Assembly: GCA_025331445.1 (NCBI GenBank)
Contig: JAIWNE010000151.1
Location: forward strand, 1-64,000
Length of the DNA: 64,000 nt
Direction of reading: 5' to 3'
From: Blakeslea trispora
Taxonomy: Eukaryota; Mucoromycota; Mucoromycetes; Mucorales; Choanephoraceae
Shown: positions 1 to 12,007 of the stretch, piece after piece
How the letters are laid out: every line of letters starts with the position of its first letter
How positions within the stretch are numbered: the first letter of the stretch is position 1
The notes under the pieces: model-generated
Seen by the model: the letters and a program-made list of their open reading frames with translations, nothing else
The model's database searches: none
What the model was told of the DNA's origin: nothing
Translations under genes and position numbers: made by a program

Positions 1-700
<700 letters not shown>

Positions 701-907
701 ACATTTTATTATAGTATTCAAGAGAATGTTACTCTAAAAGAAAAAAAAAAAAGAAAAGGAAAAAAAATACATGACTTAATTTTTAATGTTCGGACCGAAC
801 TTACGCTTACTCATTATTGGACCTTTTATCTTTTTTTTTTTTTTTTTTCTCTCTCTCTTTTTTTTTCTTTTTTTTTTTTGCTAATAGTTTTTTCTTATTC
901 ACTTATC

Positions 908-2387
908 ATGTCTTCCACTAGAGTGTATATTGGTCGTCTTGCTCGTGATGCCACCAAGCGTGATCTTGAACGTTTGTTCAAGGGTTACGGCGATATTCGC
1001 GAGATCAACGTAAAGACCGGTTTTGGTTTTGTTGAATTCAGCAATGAACGAGATGCAAAGGACGTTGTCTATGATTTCCATGGCAAGAGTTTCCTTGGTG
1101 AACGGTAAATAAAGCAAAAAAAAAAAGCAGGCACATTTTTTTTTTGCTTGAACAATAATTACAATTATCAGTATCACTTATGACCCTGTCTTTCTTTTTT
1201 TTTTTTAGTCTGATTGTTGAAATTGCTCGCGGTGCTCGTCGTACTGATGATAGACGTAACAATGGTGGCAATGACCGGTAAATAGATTGACTACAAATTC
1301 ATTGATTTTTCTTTGTTACTCATCTCTCTCTCTATAGTCGTCGTTCTCACTACAGATTGATTGTGGAGAATATTGCTCCCGGTACAAACTGGCAGGTACG
1401 CTATCCACTCTCTTGTCTTTTGATAACATGAAAAAGAAGAAGATGATGAGAAGAAGTTTTTTGGGTTTCTTTCGAATGTGGCCATGTTGTCCTCTTCAAT
1501 CTCCAATATTCTTTCTCTCTCTTTCTATCTGTGTGTGTGTAAATGTATGCTTGAACTATGTTGGTTTCTGATCATGTCTACTCTCTCTCTCTCTCTCTCT
1601 CTACTCCCTGCCTATTTCCGCTTGTTGGCTATGCATTTGCTTTTATTTTTCATTTGCCTTCTATTTTGTATGCGGCTTTCCCTCTTTTTTCGTGTATATA
1701 GGACCTTAAAGACATGATGCGCAAAGCTGGTGAAGTTACTTTTGCTGATATCTCTCGTGACCGTCCAAGTGAAGGGTAAGTGGACATTGTATTTTCAGTA
1801 AGAAAAAAAAAACTAGATGACTCAAATCGAACAGTATTGTCGAATTTGCTATTCGTGACGATATGGAATATGCCCTCAAGAAGTTGAATGACCGTGAATT
1901 GAATGGTCAACGCGTTGCTCTTCGTGAAGTAAGTGAGATAGAGACATTTGAAGGTGTATTATACTCATCAGATGTGAAACATGTAGGATGTTGGCCGTAC
2001 CAGTCGTCGTCGCTCTCGCTCTCGTTCCAAGTCCCGCTCTCGTAGCCCCCCTCGTCGTAGAAGACGCTCTCCCTCTGAAGAGTCTCGTTCACGTAGCCCT
2101 CCTCGTCGTAGAAGACGCTCTCCTTCCCACTCCCGTTCTCGCTCTCCTTCCCGCTCTAGATCTCCTCCTCGTAAGAGAGACAAGCGTGAATCCTCTGACC
2201 GTGAAGACAGCCGTGACAGAAGAAGAGCAAAGTCTGAATCCAGATCTCGCTCTCGCTCTCGTTCTCCCGCTCGTTCTCCCGCTCGTTCTCCCGCTCGCAG
2301 TGAAGAAAGGTAATTTTGGCTGTTTAGACACTATTTAACATGTGTATATTGACTCGTTGTTTCCATAGTCCTGCCAGAGATGATTAA
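908..2387 (+). CDS. SR-family splicing factor, two RRMs plus RS domain
   Basis: Nuclear serine/arginine-rich RNA-binding protein expected to act in splice-site selection, similar to SRSF4/5/6 and fission-yeast Srp2. Exons 908-1104, 1209-1277, 1338-1395, 1702-1775, 1835-1928, 1987-2309 and 2369-2387 give 277 residues. RRM1 (about residues 5-72) has RNP2 VYIGRL and RNP1 KTGFGFVEF. RRM2 (about 92-160) is the pseudo-RRM type, with NWQDLKD in place of the usual SWQDLKD. The C-terminal third is an RS domain with SRSRSPPRRRRRSP repeats and PARSPARS units. The ATG at 908 follows a long poly-T tract and puts the first residues directly before RRM1. The third intron is the longest (306 bases) and rich in (TC)n. 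Confidence 0.93.
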
Positions 2388-2583
2388 GGTATATCTGAAT
2401 TTTAAAAGAAAATACTTTATTTTTATTTTAAGAAAAAAGAAAAGAGCTTGTGTTTATTTGTTGCAAAGTAAATATTTTCTCTTTCTTTTTTTTTTATTAT
2501 TATTATTTCTTCTCTCTCTCTTTTTTTTCTACCTAAGCATCTGAAGACAAATAAATTCTTTTTTTTTTCCAACTCATATCTTT

Positions 2584-3569
2584 ATGGCACAGTTTTTGAA
2601 TCGGTTGTAATTGAATGAAAGACTGAGTTAGAAGCATTAAAGAGATAGACAAAAGATACAGTGTTGACGATTTGTTTATAGTTACCCTTGGCAATCGCTC
2701 AAGTTGTTGTCAAGAGCATTGAAACCTCCTACTAAAACTCAACCGATCTCATCTGCTGAACCTATTACTGTCTTGAACCCTGAAAAAGCGATAAATGCAG
2801 CGGAAGCCATATTGACAACTATTCATTTGAAGCAAATGACATTTACTGTAGAAACCAAAACATCGTGTATACCCAATGCTGGTAAGAGAGAAAGAAAGAG
2901 AGAGAAATCATCAAGACTAAATTGTCTTTTTAAAAGGCTTGGGTGTCTTTTTAAAAGGCACCATGCAAACCAAAGGGACAATTGTCAGTTTTTATCCAGG
3001 CACAATTTATTTACCTGCTGAGCCTATTTTGTTTGTTAGTCTTGCCAATCAGTATATTCTCAAATGTGTAGATGGCCTCTATGTAGATGGTAAGCCTAAT
3101 GGTTTATCAGGTAGAATCTATCAATCACTCTATAAGAGAGAAAATTGGCCTGGTGCAATCCAAATAAGCGATATGACCTGGATAGATAGGCATGGATCAG
3201 TGTAAGAAGAATCAAGCCTTATAGAGAGTTTTTATGTTTTATTTATTCACATACACATCTTTAGCTTAAGCAACCCTTTGGCTATAGGCCAATTTGTGAA
3301 TAATGAAACATCAGATCTTACAGCAAACGGTAATCTCAAATTGTTTTCCAGTTCATCTTTTTCTTATATTATTCTCATTTTGAAAACGGATAGTTTGTTA
3401 CCAAGAAATTGACTTGCCAGTGACATTTCCCAATGATTTACGCTATTTGATACCAAACATGTATTGGAATCCTCATTTTCAAACAAGCACACGACTTGTT
3501 GCTCTTGTTGCTTTACGAGATATCTATCCTGGTGAAGAACTAAGGTCAACTTATATGGATCTTCTTTAG
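2584..3569 (+). CDS. SET-domain protein, SETD9-like
   Basis: Putative lysine methyltransferase-type SET protein most like animal SETD9. Exons 2584-2603, 2682-2881, 2937-3201, 3265-3329 and 3394-3569 give 241 residues. Seen in sequence: a PWQSLKLL motif near the N-terminus (SETD9 has PWIALNL at the same place); the SET start GVFLKGTMQTKGTIVSFYPG; a middle part with VDGKPNGLSGRIYQSLYKR; then the hallmark NPLAIGQFVNN (NHxx-like core as NPLAxGQ), NVCYQE, LVALRDIYPGEEL and a final Y. The first 20-base exon is the least certain part: its donor is GTTGTA, but it gives an in-frame start and the expected N-terminus. Substrate is unknown. Confidence 0.82.
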
Positions 3570-4523
3570 ACAAGCTGCTTGAACAATACCTTCATGTCTG
3601 AAACAATTTTGATATACCGCTTATGATTTGATTTTTGTGGGGTTGTGATGACTAACAGCCATAGCTTATTGACTTTAAATCCAGACGATTAATAAAAAAA
3701 AAAAGATCAACTTATATATTGATGAATAATAAAGTAGACCAGATCAGTACTAATAAGATAGACAATGAAAAAAAAAGCAATTTGGTTGAAAGGAAGGGTA
3801 GAACAACACATAAAGCTGTTTGACAGTAAAGTTTTTAAACTACCACATTGGAGGTGGCCCATTGCCTTACATCCTTACACTTCATTTGATTCAAAAAATT
3901 ATTATTCAAACTGAGCATTAGGTCTTTCTGCCACAAACTCTAGCTCCTTCTACAACCACTCTTTTTTTTAAAAAAAAAAATCTGTTCGCTTTTAGATCTG
4001 GATTGTCCAAAATCCAATTGAAGAAAAAAAAAAGTATAGATTTTGCCGTGTAACTTGGTGTTACCAAGTAGGTTGTTATAGTACATTGAAATAGCTCCCC
4101 TCCTCCGTGTAAACGGCTTCCAAGCCTTTAACTGGCTGTATACTCTTGCATTCTCTTGAACAAACTAAAAACCTAAGGGAGCTTAAGTAATATAGTTACT
4201 GTTTTATAAGAGGAGAAGAAGAGAAAGAAGTATATCCATCATAGGATGAGTTAGAGCTTCCAAGACGCATCGTTTTTTTTTTCTCTAATAAGCTGGTAAC
4301 CTAAGGATATCAATAGCCACAGAACATATTCTACTAGAAACCTTGTAAGAGAAAGCGATTGCACTCGCAAGAAATGGTTTCGAGATACTCGCTTGCTTTC
4401 TTTTAAAAAAAAAAAGAAAAATTCAATGGCCCTAATGTGCAACCATTTTAATTTTTTTTTTTTATTTATTTATTTCACACACGAAACTTGTTATCTTTTT
4501 TATTTTATTTTATTTTTCATAGA
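3570..4523 (+). other. Intergenic, no gene seen
   Basis: AT-rich spacer between the SET gene and the PPAT gene, probably 3' and promoter sequence. It holds poly-A and poly-T runs and a short hairpin (ACTTGGTGTTACCAAGT near 4050-4066). No ORF with protein character on either strand. Confidence 0.6.
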
Positions 4524-5580
4524 ATGACCTTTTTATTACCTCTCGTGGTGAACAAGCTCAAGTCTTTAACAAAACGAGACGCTGAAGCCATCGAAAAATC
4601 TGTCAATTTGGCTATTGAACATGGCACAAACTTGGTAGTGGCTATTCAGTCTGAAGAGATAAGAGCAAATAAGCATTGCATGGATGCTATCTGGGAAACG
4701 GTACAAGCTTTTCTGGGTACCGTTTATGTAATTCAACTTCAGGCTTCTTATGCTAAAGGCAAACCACTGTTTGATTGCAATGTTGTATTCCAAGATATCT
4801 GTGGTTACAATATTCTTTCTGAACCTTGGATAAACACTATTTGTATTCAACAAAAGTCAGGTAAGAAAGAAAAAAAAAAGGGCAGAGAGACCAAACTGTA
4901 TTGATGTGTATTATACCATAGACATTCATTCTAATCATCAAACGATATTGCTTCAACTGGACGCTAGCAAGGAAGTCAAAGGGTTTGTTGTGAAAGAGCA
5001 TACGGGCCCTATCGAGCCTATTGCATTTCAACGTGTAGCCGTAGGAGGTACATTTGATCATTTGCATGCAGGTCATCGTATCTTGTTGACTATGACAGCC
5101 ATCTTGGCTCAAACAAGCATGGTTGTAGGCGTAACCGATGATTGCATGTTGACAAAAAAAGCCCATAAAGAACTGATTGCACCAACTAGCCAGCGTGTTG
5201 AATATGTCAAGAATTACATGCAGACCGTGAAGCGTGATATTGACTACCATATTGTGCCTATCACAGATCCTTTTGGACCTACAGCAACAGATCCTACCAT
5301 TGATGCATTGGTTGTCTCCAAAGAAACCTTGAAAGGAGGTGATCTAGGTAAACCCCCCGAAATTGACCTCTCTGCCCATACCTACATTTCTTCTTTTGAT
5401 CTAACCTTACTTTGATTAGTAAACAACGAGAGAGAAATGAGAGGATTACCACCACTTGAATTGCGTATTATTGATGTGATTTCTTCTGATAATGCCTCTG
5501 TTCAAGAACAAGATATGAGTGGAATTAAGATCAGCTCGAGTTGGATTAGACAATATATTGCAGGTCAACGTGCTGCATAA
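4524..5580 (+). CDS. CAB4: Phosphopantetheine adenylyltransferase (CoA synthesis)
   Basis: Fourth step of coenzyme A synthesis: 4'-phosphopantetheine plus ATP gives dephospho-CoA. Exons 4524-4860, 4922-5347 and 5420-5580 give 307 residues, the usual size for the monofunctional fungal enzyme (Cab4). The catalytic nucleotidyltransferase domain starts near residue 160 with VAVGGTFDHLHAGHR, which contains the T/HxGH signature. GVTDD, KKAHKELIAP and the ISSSWIRQYI end (equivalent of the ISSTxxR motif) follow. The N-terminal half is the less conserved fungal extension. The ATG at 4524 follows a T-rich 5' leader. Cytosolic; no targeting signal seen. There is no fused dephospho-CoA kinase domain, unlike the animal CoA synthase. 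Confidence 0.9.
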
Positions 5581-5641
5581 AAAAAGATAACTTTGATCTA
5601 CATTATATACCCGGCCAATAAATAACATTTTTAAAAAATGC

Positions 5642-5679
<38 letters not shown>

Positions 5680-7096
5680 AATGGTTAAGATGCCTTTTTG
5701 TTATCAAATATTGGATATCAATACTCGTGTCTTCTTTCCGGTGATAAATATCAAAAACCTCTTTGGATAGAGCCATGCTATATATGAAATGGCTAGAGTT
5801 CATAGTTTACAAAGCTAGCTTATATTTACAGAGCTTCTGGCAATTGATCCAATAGGGTCTCTGCACAGATCGTATATAGCTAAAAGAGAAATTGAAGAGA
5901 GGAGGAGGACAATAATGCATGTTTTTAAGAAGAGGAAAAGTCAAGTTCCCTTCTTTTTGTGGCTAAATCTTCACTTGTATATATCTAATGTCTCATTGAG
6001 GTGTCAAACAAGAACTCTTTCTATTGAGAATTTTAATCGCTAGAAAACGAATGATATACACCATTGCTTGTTGGCATGTACTCTCAGTTCGATATAACAA
6101 ACTGTTTTCTGTTGGTTTGCGAAATTCAAACTCACGACTCAGCAATGTCCTGTTAACAGTCAAATAATACCAGTCTAAAGTAAAGCTTTCAGCCAGCAAA
6201 CAAAAAGCAATATAAGCCAAGATGAAGTACTTCACAACTTTTCAAGATAAAAAAGAAAGAAGCCGAAAATGAAATAAATACAACTCGATTTCTTTTTTTA
6301 AAAATGAATTTATAAAGGTAGTGCTTTTCTTACAGTTTTCCAAAGGTTTAGAAAAGAACAACCGACCAAGCGTATATTTCGGTATAAAAAAAAAGAGAGA
6401 GAAAAGCTCTGTGTCATCTTTTTTCCTAACTTGAGCGATGCTTGAATTTTTTTTTCTGGCGAAACATCACTTCATAGGATGAAAATAGCACTAGTAGGCC
6501 CTTCTATATCATCTATCGTATTTGAAAACGCGCCACTGTTATCTCTCTCTCTCTCAAATACAGGCTTAAACAGAGTCTGTATTGTCTTGGTTATGCTAAT
6601 ATCAAACAGCATAGAATAGAAAAGAAAGAAAAAGAAGTTACAAGGTATGGTTACAGGAGCACAATGGATTTTGGGAAACACATTATGTGTCATTACGTTC
6701 ATTACTTAATTTAGATTTATCTAATCGTTGATACAATCAATCTATATTTCGTTTTCTAGTCAGCTTTATTTAATAAAAGTGTACATGATGGTAATGTAAA
6801 ATGTTAAATTTCTATTGAAGAGAAGGGGAAAATAAACAATGGGAATATGTTGTCAATGGGGGGGGGGGGGTTTTAAGAGGGCGTGTTTTTTTTCTTTTCT
6901 TTAAGCATTCTATATAGGGGGGGATAGAGTTGAATGGGGTTTTCAAAAAAAAAAAAAAGTGGAGAATGTAATAAAGTTGACAGATTATTTTGTTTTCGGA
7001 AAAACCCTTATACTTTAGAAAATAAATAAAGGTGGTGGTAATAATGTAAAAGAAATGCATGTATGATGTGATATATGTACAAGAGGTCGAAGCTGC
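5581..7096 (+). other. Intergenic, no gene seen
   Basis: About 1.5 kb between two convergent genes. It begins with a poly-A run of more than 30 bases (5645-5677) just past the PPAT stop and contains G and T homopolymers near 6858-6960. Open frames here are short and look random. Confidence 0.6.
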
Positions 7097-8190
7097 TTAC
7101 AGACGTAAGATATTCTTGTCTTCAATGGTAGGGTTGTTGGTACGGCTGATGAACCACTTGAAGTATTCGTACACACTCCAGCTGATGGCAGCACTTGGCA
7201 TATGTGTCAACATTCTAGGCTTGAAACCTCTAAAGAAACCTCGAACACCATATCTTTCCTTAATAATATGTACAGCATCCATTAATCCAGATGCATTTCT
7301 AATACGAGGGTCGCTATTGGAACCGCGTGTCTGCAAAAGTGTCTTTACTACATCAAGAGGTGTTGTCAAGGAGGAAGCAATAGCACCAGCAAGACCACCA
7401 GCAATGGCATGGGTCTTTGGGTCGTAATCACCAGTAGGATTTAGAGACTTACGGAAATATTCATATGTAGCAAATTGGATGGATTGGAAAGGAATAGACA
7501 TGGTCAAGGTAGTAGGTAGCGAAATGTAGAAAGCAGCAAGTCCTTCCTTAGCATATACATGGCGAGCACATTCTCTGACAGAGCGATAGGTACTGTCACC
7601 CAGTTGCATACGCTGTTTGATCACATCAAAGGGATTCATTAAGGTATCATGAGCTAAAGTGGCACAAGCACCAGCAGCAGCGTTGGATAAAAGATGGTTG
7701 CTTCCAAAGGATTCCTTACATGCTTCGTAGGTAGCGAAATGAAGTGCATGAGCAGGGCCTGCACCCATCACAACCGAATTCACACCGCGCCAAAGATTAC
7801 GAGAGGCAGATTTGAGGCCCTTGAAGGAAGCATCTGCAGTAGCATCTACAATAGCAGCAGAATGGACGTGACGATGATGCTTACTATGGTGAGCAGCAGT
7901 AGCAGCAGCAGTAGTAGTGGTAGCAGTAGCAGCATTACCGGCTGTTTTGAGTTGAGGTCTAGTTGCAGTAGATGTATTTAAAGGCACTGTCTGGATTACT
8001 TGCATTCGAGTCTATTGGAAGCAAAGTGAGATTTTTATTTTTCGAAATAGTTATTTTTTTTCTGTACCTTAATACTGTCAACAGGATACATGGCACAATG
8101 TTCGGCAATACCAGCAAGTGCACCGGCCATAGCATCTTGAGTTAAAGTAGCATTACTACCAAGAGATTCATAATCGTATTCTTCAGTCAT
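7097..8190 (-). CDS. Mitochondrial carrier, mitoferrin (Mrs3/4) type
   Basis: Inner-membrane carrier expected to import iron into mitochondria for heme and Fe-S assembly. Exons 8190-8068 and 8011-7097 give 345 residues with three carrier repeats. The Px(D/E)xx(K/R) motifs are YPVDSIKTRMQ (repeat 1, across the intron), NPFDVIKQRMQ (repeat 2) and TPLDVVKTLLQ (repeat 3). MQVIQTVP after the first motif and the second-repeat residues VMGAGPAHALHFATYE are typical of mitoferrins. An extra Ala/Thr/His-rich insert (about residues 55-90) separates the first two helices. The upstream region 8191-9000 has a cluster of ATCWGATAA sites, listed separately, that fits iron-responsive control. The call rests on motif recognition; other carriers of the Mrs3/4 branch are the main alternative. 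Confidence 0.88.
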
Positions 8191-9666
8191 TTGTCTTGTA
8201 AAATAATAACAATAATAAGAGTGGGGGGAGGGGATGGAATAAGTATATTTAGAAAGTAAATGTAAGAAGGATGATAGAAAATAAGACAAAAAAAAAATTA
8301 AAAGAAAAAAGAAAAAGAGCATGTACCCAGGTTTTTTAAGCTATATTTATTTGAAAAAAAAAAAAATCTGATTACGAAAAAAAAAAAAAAAGCCTCCTTG
8401 CCTTTAATAGACCTAAGCCAATCATGTTTTATCTGATAAAGAATCTCATTTTTTTCATGCCCCATCGTCCGTACACCCCCGCGTTGCGACACATGCGAAT
8501 CCAAGGGGAATTTTTTTTTTTCAGTGATGCTTTGATATCGACATAGCCAATCAGATAAGCATTTAGAATCTGATATACAAATTGATGGGCCGGATTCAAT
8601 CTGTTTGACCTTATCTCTTTGATATAAGCCAGAAAAAGCAAACAAATACAGTCAACCTTAAAAAAAGAAGTCCATACAGAAAGAAGAATAATAAAATAGA
8701 AAAGCAGCTTGAGGAAACATAATAGATAAACTTGCTTATGAAGCAAATAACACTTTTCTTTTTCTATGACTATCTTTCTCTCTCTTTTTTCTCTTTCTTT
8801 CTTTGATGTCTGTCCTCTTGTACCACACTATCTGATAACTAAGAAAGTACCACCAAAGAGACGGGGATAGAAAATAAAAAAAAAGCAAAGATAATCAATT
8901 TGCGTTTCCTCCGCTTAAATGGATAATCTGATTGTTGTCCCCCATTTCAACATTTGTCATAGGCTTAATCAAATCGGCTTATCTGATTGGATGATGTGAT
9001 TAGTCAAGCTATAAGTGCTTTCTTGAGAATATGTATTCCTTTCTTTCTAAAGACGAGTGATATTCCAAATTACTCTTTGTGCTGCTGTCTAGAGCTCTTT
9101 TTTTTTATTTTTTTTTTATCTCGACAATTCAACATAGACATTTTTTTTTTTACTATAGAGAATAAACGATTTAGCAAGAACAAAGAAGTTCAAATGTGAG
9201 AACTTGAGTGACACAATTCTTAAAATCAAGACTGTTGCTATTGTAAAGATATGAAACAGTTTTTCGTCGTTTTTTAACCATAAAAGAAAAACAAAAACAA
9301 AAACAAAAACAAAGCATAGGTTTCATCTACAATTTATGTATCTCCCCTCCTCTCCCTTTTTTTTTTATATTTTAACTATTTTGGTTGCGTTTCATACTTT
9401 ACTGTTCCCTTGCGTTGCTTTTAAATATTACTGTCTTCTTTAAGCACAGCTTTAATCAATCTCTTTCTGTTCTGCAAAAGAAGTACAAGATGCTAAATGG
9501 TTACTTTATATAATTATAATAATGATTAAAAAAAAATTTCAATTGTAGAGTGCATGAATATATGTTAATTGTGTATGAACAAGAGCAGTAATAATTGAAA
9601 AAAAAGAAGGAGGAGTGGATGGAAAGAAAAGAGGGAGGGGAGATGTTTCCTCTTATTTTCGAGTGC
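8191..9666 (-). other. 5' region of the mitoferrin gene, otherwise empty
   Basis: Nearly 1.5 kb between the start of the carrier gene and the 3' end of the CCCH gene. Besides the GATA-type sites it holds poly-A/T runs, (TC)-rich stretches and five copies of CAAAAA near 9289-9312. No convincing ORF. Confidence 0.6.
8431..8987 (-). promoter_or_regulatory. Cluster of ATCWGATAA (iron-type GATA) sites upstream of the mitoferrin gene
   Basis: Four exact copies of ATCWGATAA lie within 560 bases: 8431-8439 (ATCTGATAA, +), 8550-8558 (ATCAGATAA, +), 8830-8838 (ATCTGATAA, +) and 8979-8987 (ATCAGATAA, read on -). A near match is at 8568-8576 (ATCTGATAT). This is the published consensus for iron-sensing fungal GATA repressors (Fep1, SreA, Urbs1, Sfu1). 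The only gene whose 5' end faces this stretch is the mitoferrin-type carrier at 8190. Function is inferred, not shown. Confidence 0.55.
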
Positions 9667-10133
9667 TCAAAGAAACAATGAAGAAACGGATGAGGTTGAA
9701 GAGCGTCTATCAAAAAGGGGAGTTGACCAAATGTTCATTTCTGGCTTTTTCCAAATTAGATCGTCATGAAAAAGAGGAAATGGAAGGTATTGCTGATTCA
9801 TTGGGCTAAATAAAGGAGATGAGGATAGAGAAGATGAAGAGGATGAAACTGGTGGCATATGTTCATCATGAATAAAAGTACATCGAACACCATAAGAACA
9901 TGTTCCGGTTAGATGAAACGTCTTGCATATCTCAGTTTTGTATTTTGCATGGCGTTGAACGCATCGAAGTTCTTGTTGACCATGAGCAAATCGACATTTT
10001 TTGGCGTATCTAAGCAACAGAAATCAGGACTCATTTGACTTTTTTTAATCTTGGTTTATTACCTGCAACTTCCCATCTCTTGCCAGTTTCGACACATTTC
10101 AGTCTTGTATAATTGATATTTTCTAGAGTCCAT
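9667..10133 (-). CDS. Tandem CCCH zinc-finger protein, tristetraprolin/Cth2-like
   Basis: Short RNA-binding protein expected to bind AU-rich elements in 3' UTRs and promote mRNA decay. Exons 10133-10063 and 10009-9667 give 137 residues. Both fingers are C-x8-C-x5-C-x3-H: the first runs from CRNWQEMGSC to CRFAH and the second from CKTFHLTGTC to CTFIH. Each is led by the hallmark YKTEMC/YKTEIC. The intron splits finger 1. The remaining tail is Ser-rich and short (about 65 residues), so the protein is much smaller than animal tristetraprolin. It lies next to the mitoferrin-type gene. In budding yeast the Cth1/Cth2 members of this family act in iron shortage, which makes a linked role worth testing but not proven. 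Confidence 0.9.
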
Positions 10134-10758
10134 TAGATAGTGTATGAGAAATAAAGCAAGAAAAAAAAAAGAAAGTAAAAGAAAAAGGGAAGAAAACAAA
10201 GAAGTTTTCTTTTTTTTTTTTTAAAAGGATTTTGCAAACATCTGACTTTTTACAATAATAAAAGGTGGTTTTTTTAAGATTGAACTACAATACAAACCTT
10301 TTTTTTTTTTTCAATTAATCCTCCCAAAATAGAGTCCGTGAGTATTCCAGTCAGCTGCAGTAATACATAGATAAAACTATTAGGGAAGTCAAAACAATAA
10401 ACAACCTTAAAATGGCGATAAAAAAACAAGAGAAAATTTACGCCTCATCCCAGATCACAAACAGGCTTGTGTTTTCTTTGTATTGATTGTTCCTCTTTTT
10501 TCATCTTGCTTTTTTAGATAGTCAAAGAAAAAACAATAAAAACTAATTTTTCGTTTTTTAGAAATAAAAAACAAAATCGCCGTTGATAGACATCATCTTT
10601 CCCCTTTTTTTTTTAAAAAAAAGGCTCACATCTTCTTTTTTTTAACGATTATGTTTAATTTATTTAAATAAAGAATAAAGTTTAATAATAAACAAAAAAG
10701 AGTAATTGTACAAAGAAGACAGAAAAAAACATTTTCATCAAAATGAACAAGAAGAGCC
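10134..10758 (-). other. Intergenic, probable promoter of the CCCH gene
   Basis: AT-rich, with many A and T runs and no ORF. No exact ATCWGATAA site was seen here, unlike the stretch upstream of the carrier gene. Confidence 0.5.
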
Positions 10759-11766
10759 TTAGTTTGTTTGAACCTCCAACTTGGCCATGTTTTGCTCAGC
10801 TGAGGGCAGATGCTTTGTTATTGTTGTACAGCTTAACTTTGCTTCCAATTGATGATACAGTTGAGAGGATTGTTTATTATAAAAGTCGCTGTGGAGTGTG
10901 ACTGGATCCAGCAAGTATTCGGCAGATACAAAAGAGGCATGGTTCTGATCTTCCAATTCATCTGCTATCACAACGCTTGATGTCTCGGCAAACGGCTTGC
11001 GTAGTCTGCCAAGTGTCTCCGTGATTGGGTGAATTCCATCCTTGATATGTGCAACAGGTGTATTGAGTAACATAAAGATATAACGTGTCCGTCTAGGTTT
11101 TCGATTGTTTGTCAGAATAGAGTCAATCATGGCTTTTCCAGAAAGCAATGAACTGAATTCACGCTGAAACAAAAGTGGATGTTGATGAGACGCACGAGCC
11201 AACATGGCCTTCTTGGTTGAGTTTTGCTGACGAGAGTTTTGCAGATGGTCTGTGGGATGCTGTAGCTTGCTTAACAAGTGGTGTACAGACAACTGCTGTT
11301 CCAGTGAATAATAGCCCAATAACCGTATTTTGTGCAATGTAGCCATATATATTCGACTCATCTCATCCAGCTTTTCGGTAGTCAGCCATTGGGTCCAGCT
11401 CTCTTGTTTAGTCGTTGTTGTTGCCTCAACAGAAGGAGATAAAAAGGATATGAGTTGCTGCCGAATTGATCCCCCATGTTTGTACAGATCAATCTCATTT
11501 TCTGTTTGATCCCACTGTTGTTTCTTGAGCTGAAGTATTGTTTTGTGTCTGTTTCTGTTGGAAGGAAACAGGCGGTAAATCAAAGGTGGTGTTTTCGCTT
11601 TTGCAAATGCAACTTTTGAAGGAGAAGTCGAAGGAATTGAAGAAGATGAAAGGAGAGAAGAAGCGGCCTGCCCTAGCTTCTCTTTCTTTTTAAGTAAGCC
11701 CTTGATCTGACGCGGTACATGCTTCCAAACAGCTGATCTATGAGAACGTCTATCTTTGATAGACAT
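10759..11766 (-). CDS. Hypothetical protein, 335 residues, single exon
   Basis: I do not recognise this protein. It is one uninterrupted frame starting MSIKDRRSHRS and ending in KLEVQTN. The first 75 residues are strongly basic and Ser-rich (KHVPRQIKGLLKKKEK, then a Ser run), compatible with a mitochondrial or nuclear targeting region. The rest is mixed alpha-helical character with several QQ and HH pairs, no membrane segment and no metal-binding motif. The length without stops, the good start context after a T/A-rich leader and codon use like its neighbours support a real gene. It lacks introns, unlike most genes here. No function is proposed. Confidence 0.7.
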   Translation of the reverse strand: MSIKDRRSHRSAVWKHVPRQIKGLLKKKEKLGQAASSLLSSSSIPSTSPSKVAFAKAKTPPLIYRLFPSNRNRHKTILQLKKQQWDQTENEIDLYKHGGSIRQQLISFLSPSVEATTTTKQESWTQWLTTEKLDEMSRIYMATLHKIRLLGYYSLEQQLSVHHLLSKLQHPTDHLQNSRQQNSTKKAMLARASHQHPLLFQREFSSLLSGKAMIDSILTNNRKPRRTRYIFMLLNTPVAHIKDGIHPITETLGRLRKPFAETSSVVIADELEDQNHASFVSAEYLLDPVTLHSDFYNKQSSQLYHQLEAKLSCTTITKHLPSAEQNMAKLEVQTN

Positions 11767-12007
11767 CGTGTCTCTTCAAACAGTGTTGAACAAAATTAAG
11801 CAAATCAACAAAAAAAAAAATGAGAAAGAGCAAAAACAGTAATCACAACCTTACAGAGCAAACAGAATCATAAACTGATATTATATGATTCAAGCCCCAA
11901 AAAAAAAAAAAAAAAAAGTGAAACACTTGCTTGCAAAAGTGAGCGAGGAACAACATATTTGAAGGAACAAACAAACAACTAGAACAAAATGATATCTTTA
12001 TTACTAT

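Noticed and set aside
2089..2331. Minus-strand and alternative-frame ORFs over the RS domain
   Set aside because: The CGT/TCT repeats of the RS domain leave other frames open; the RS frame continues from RRM2.
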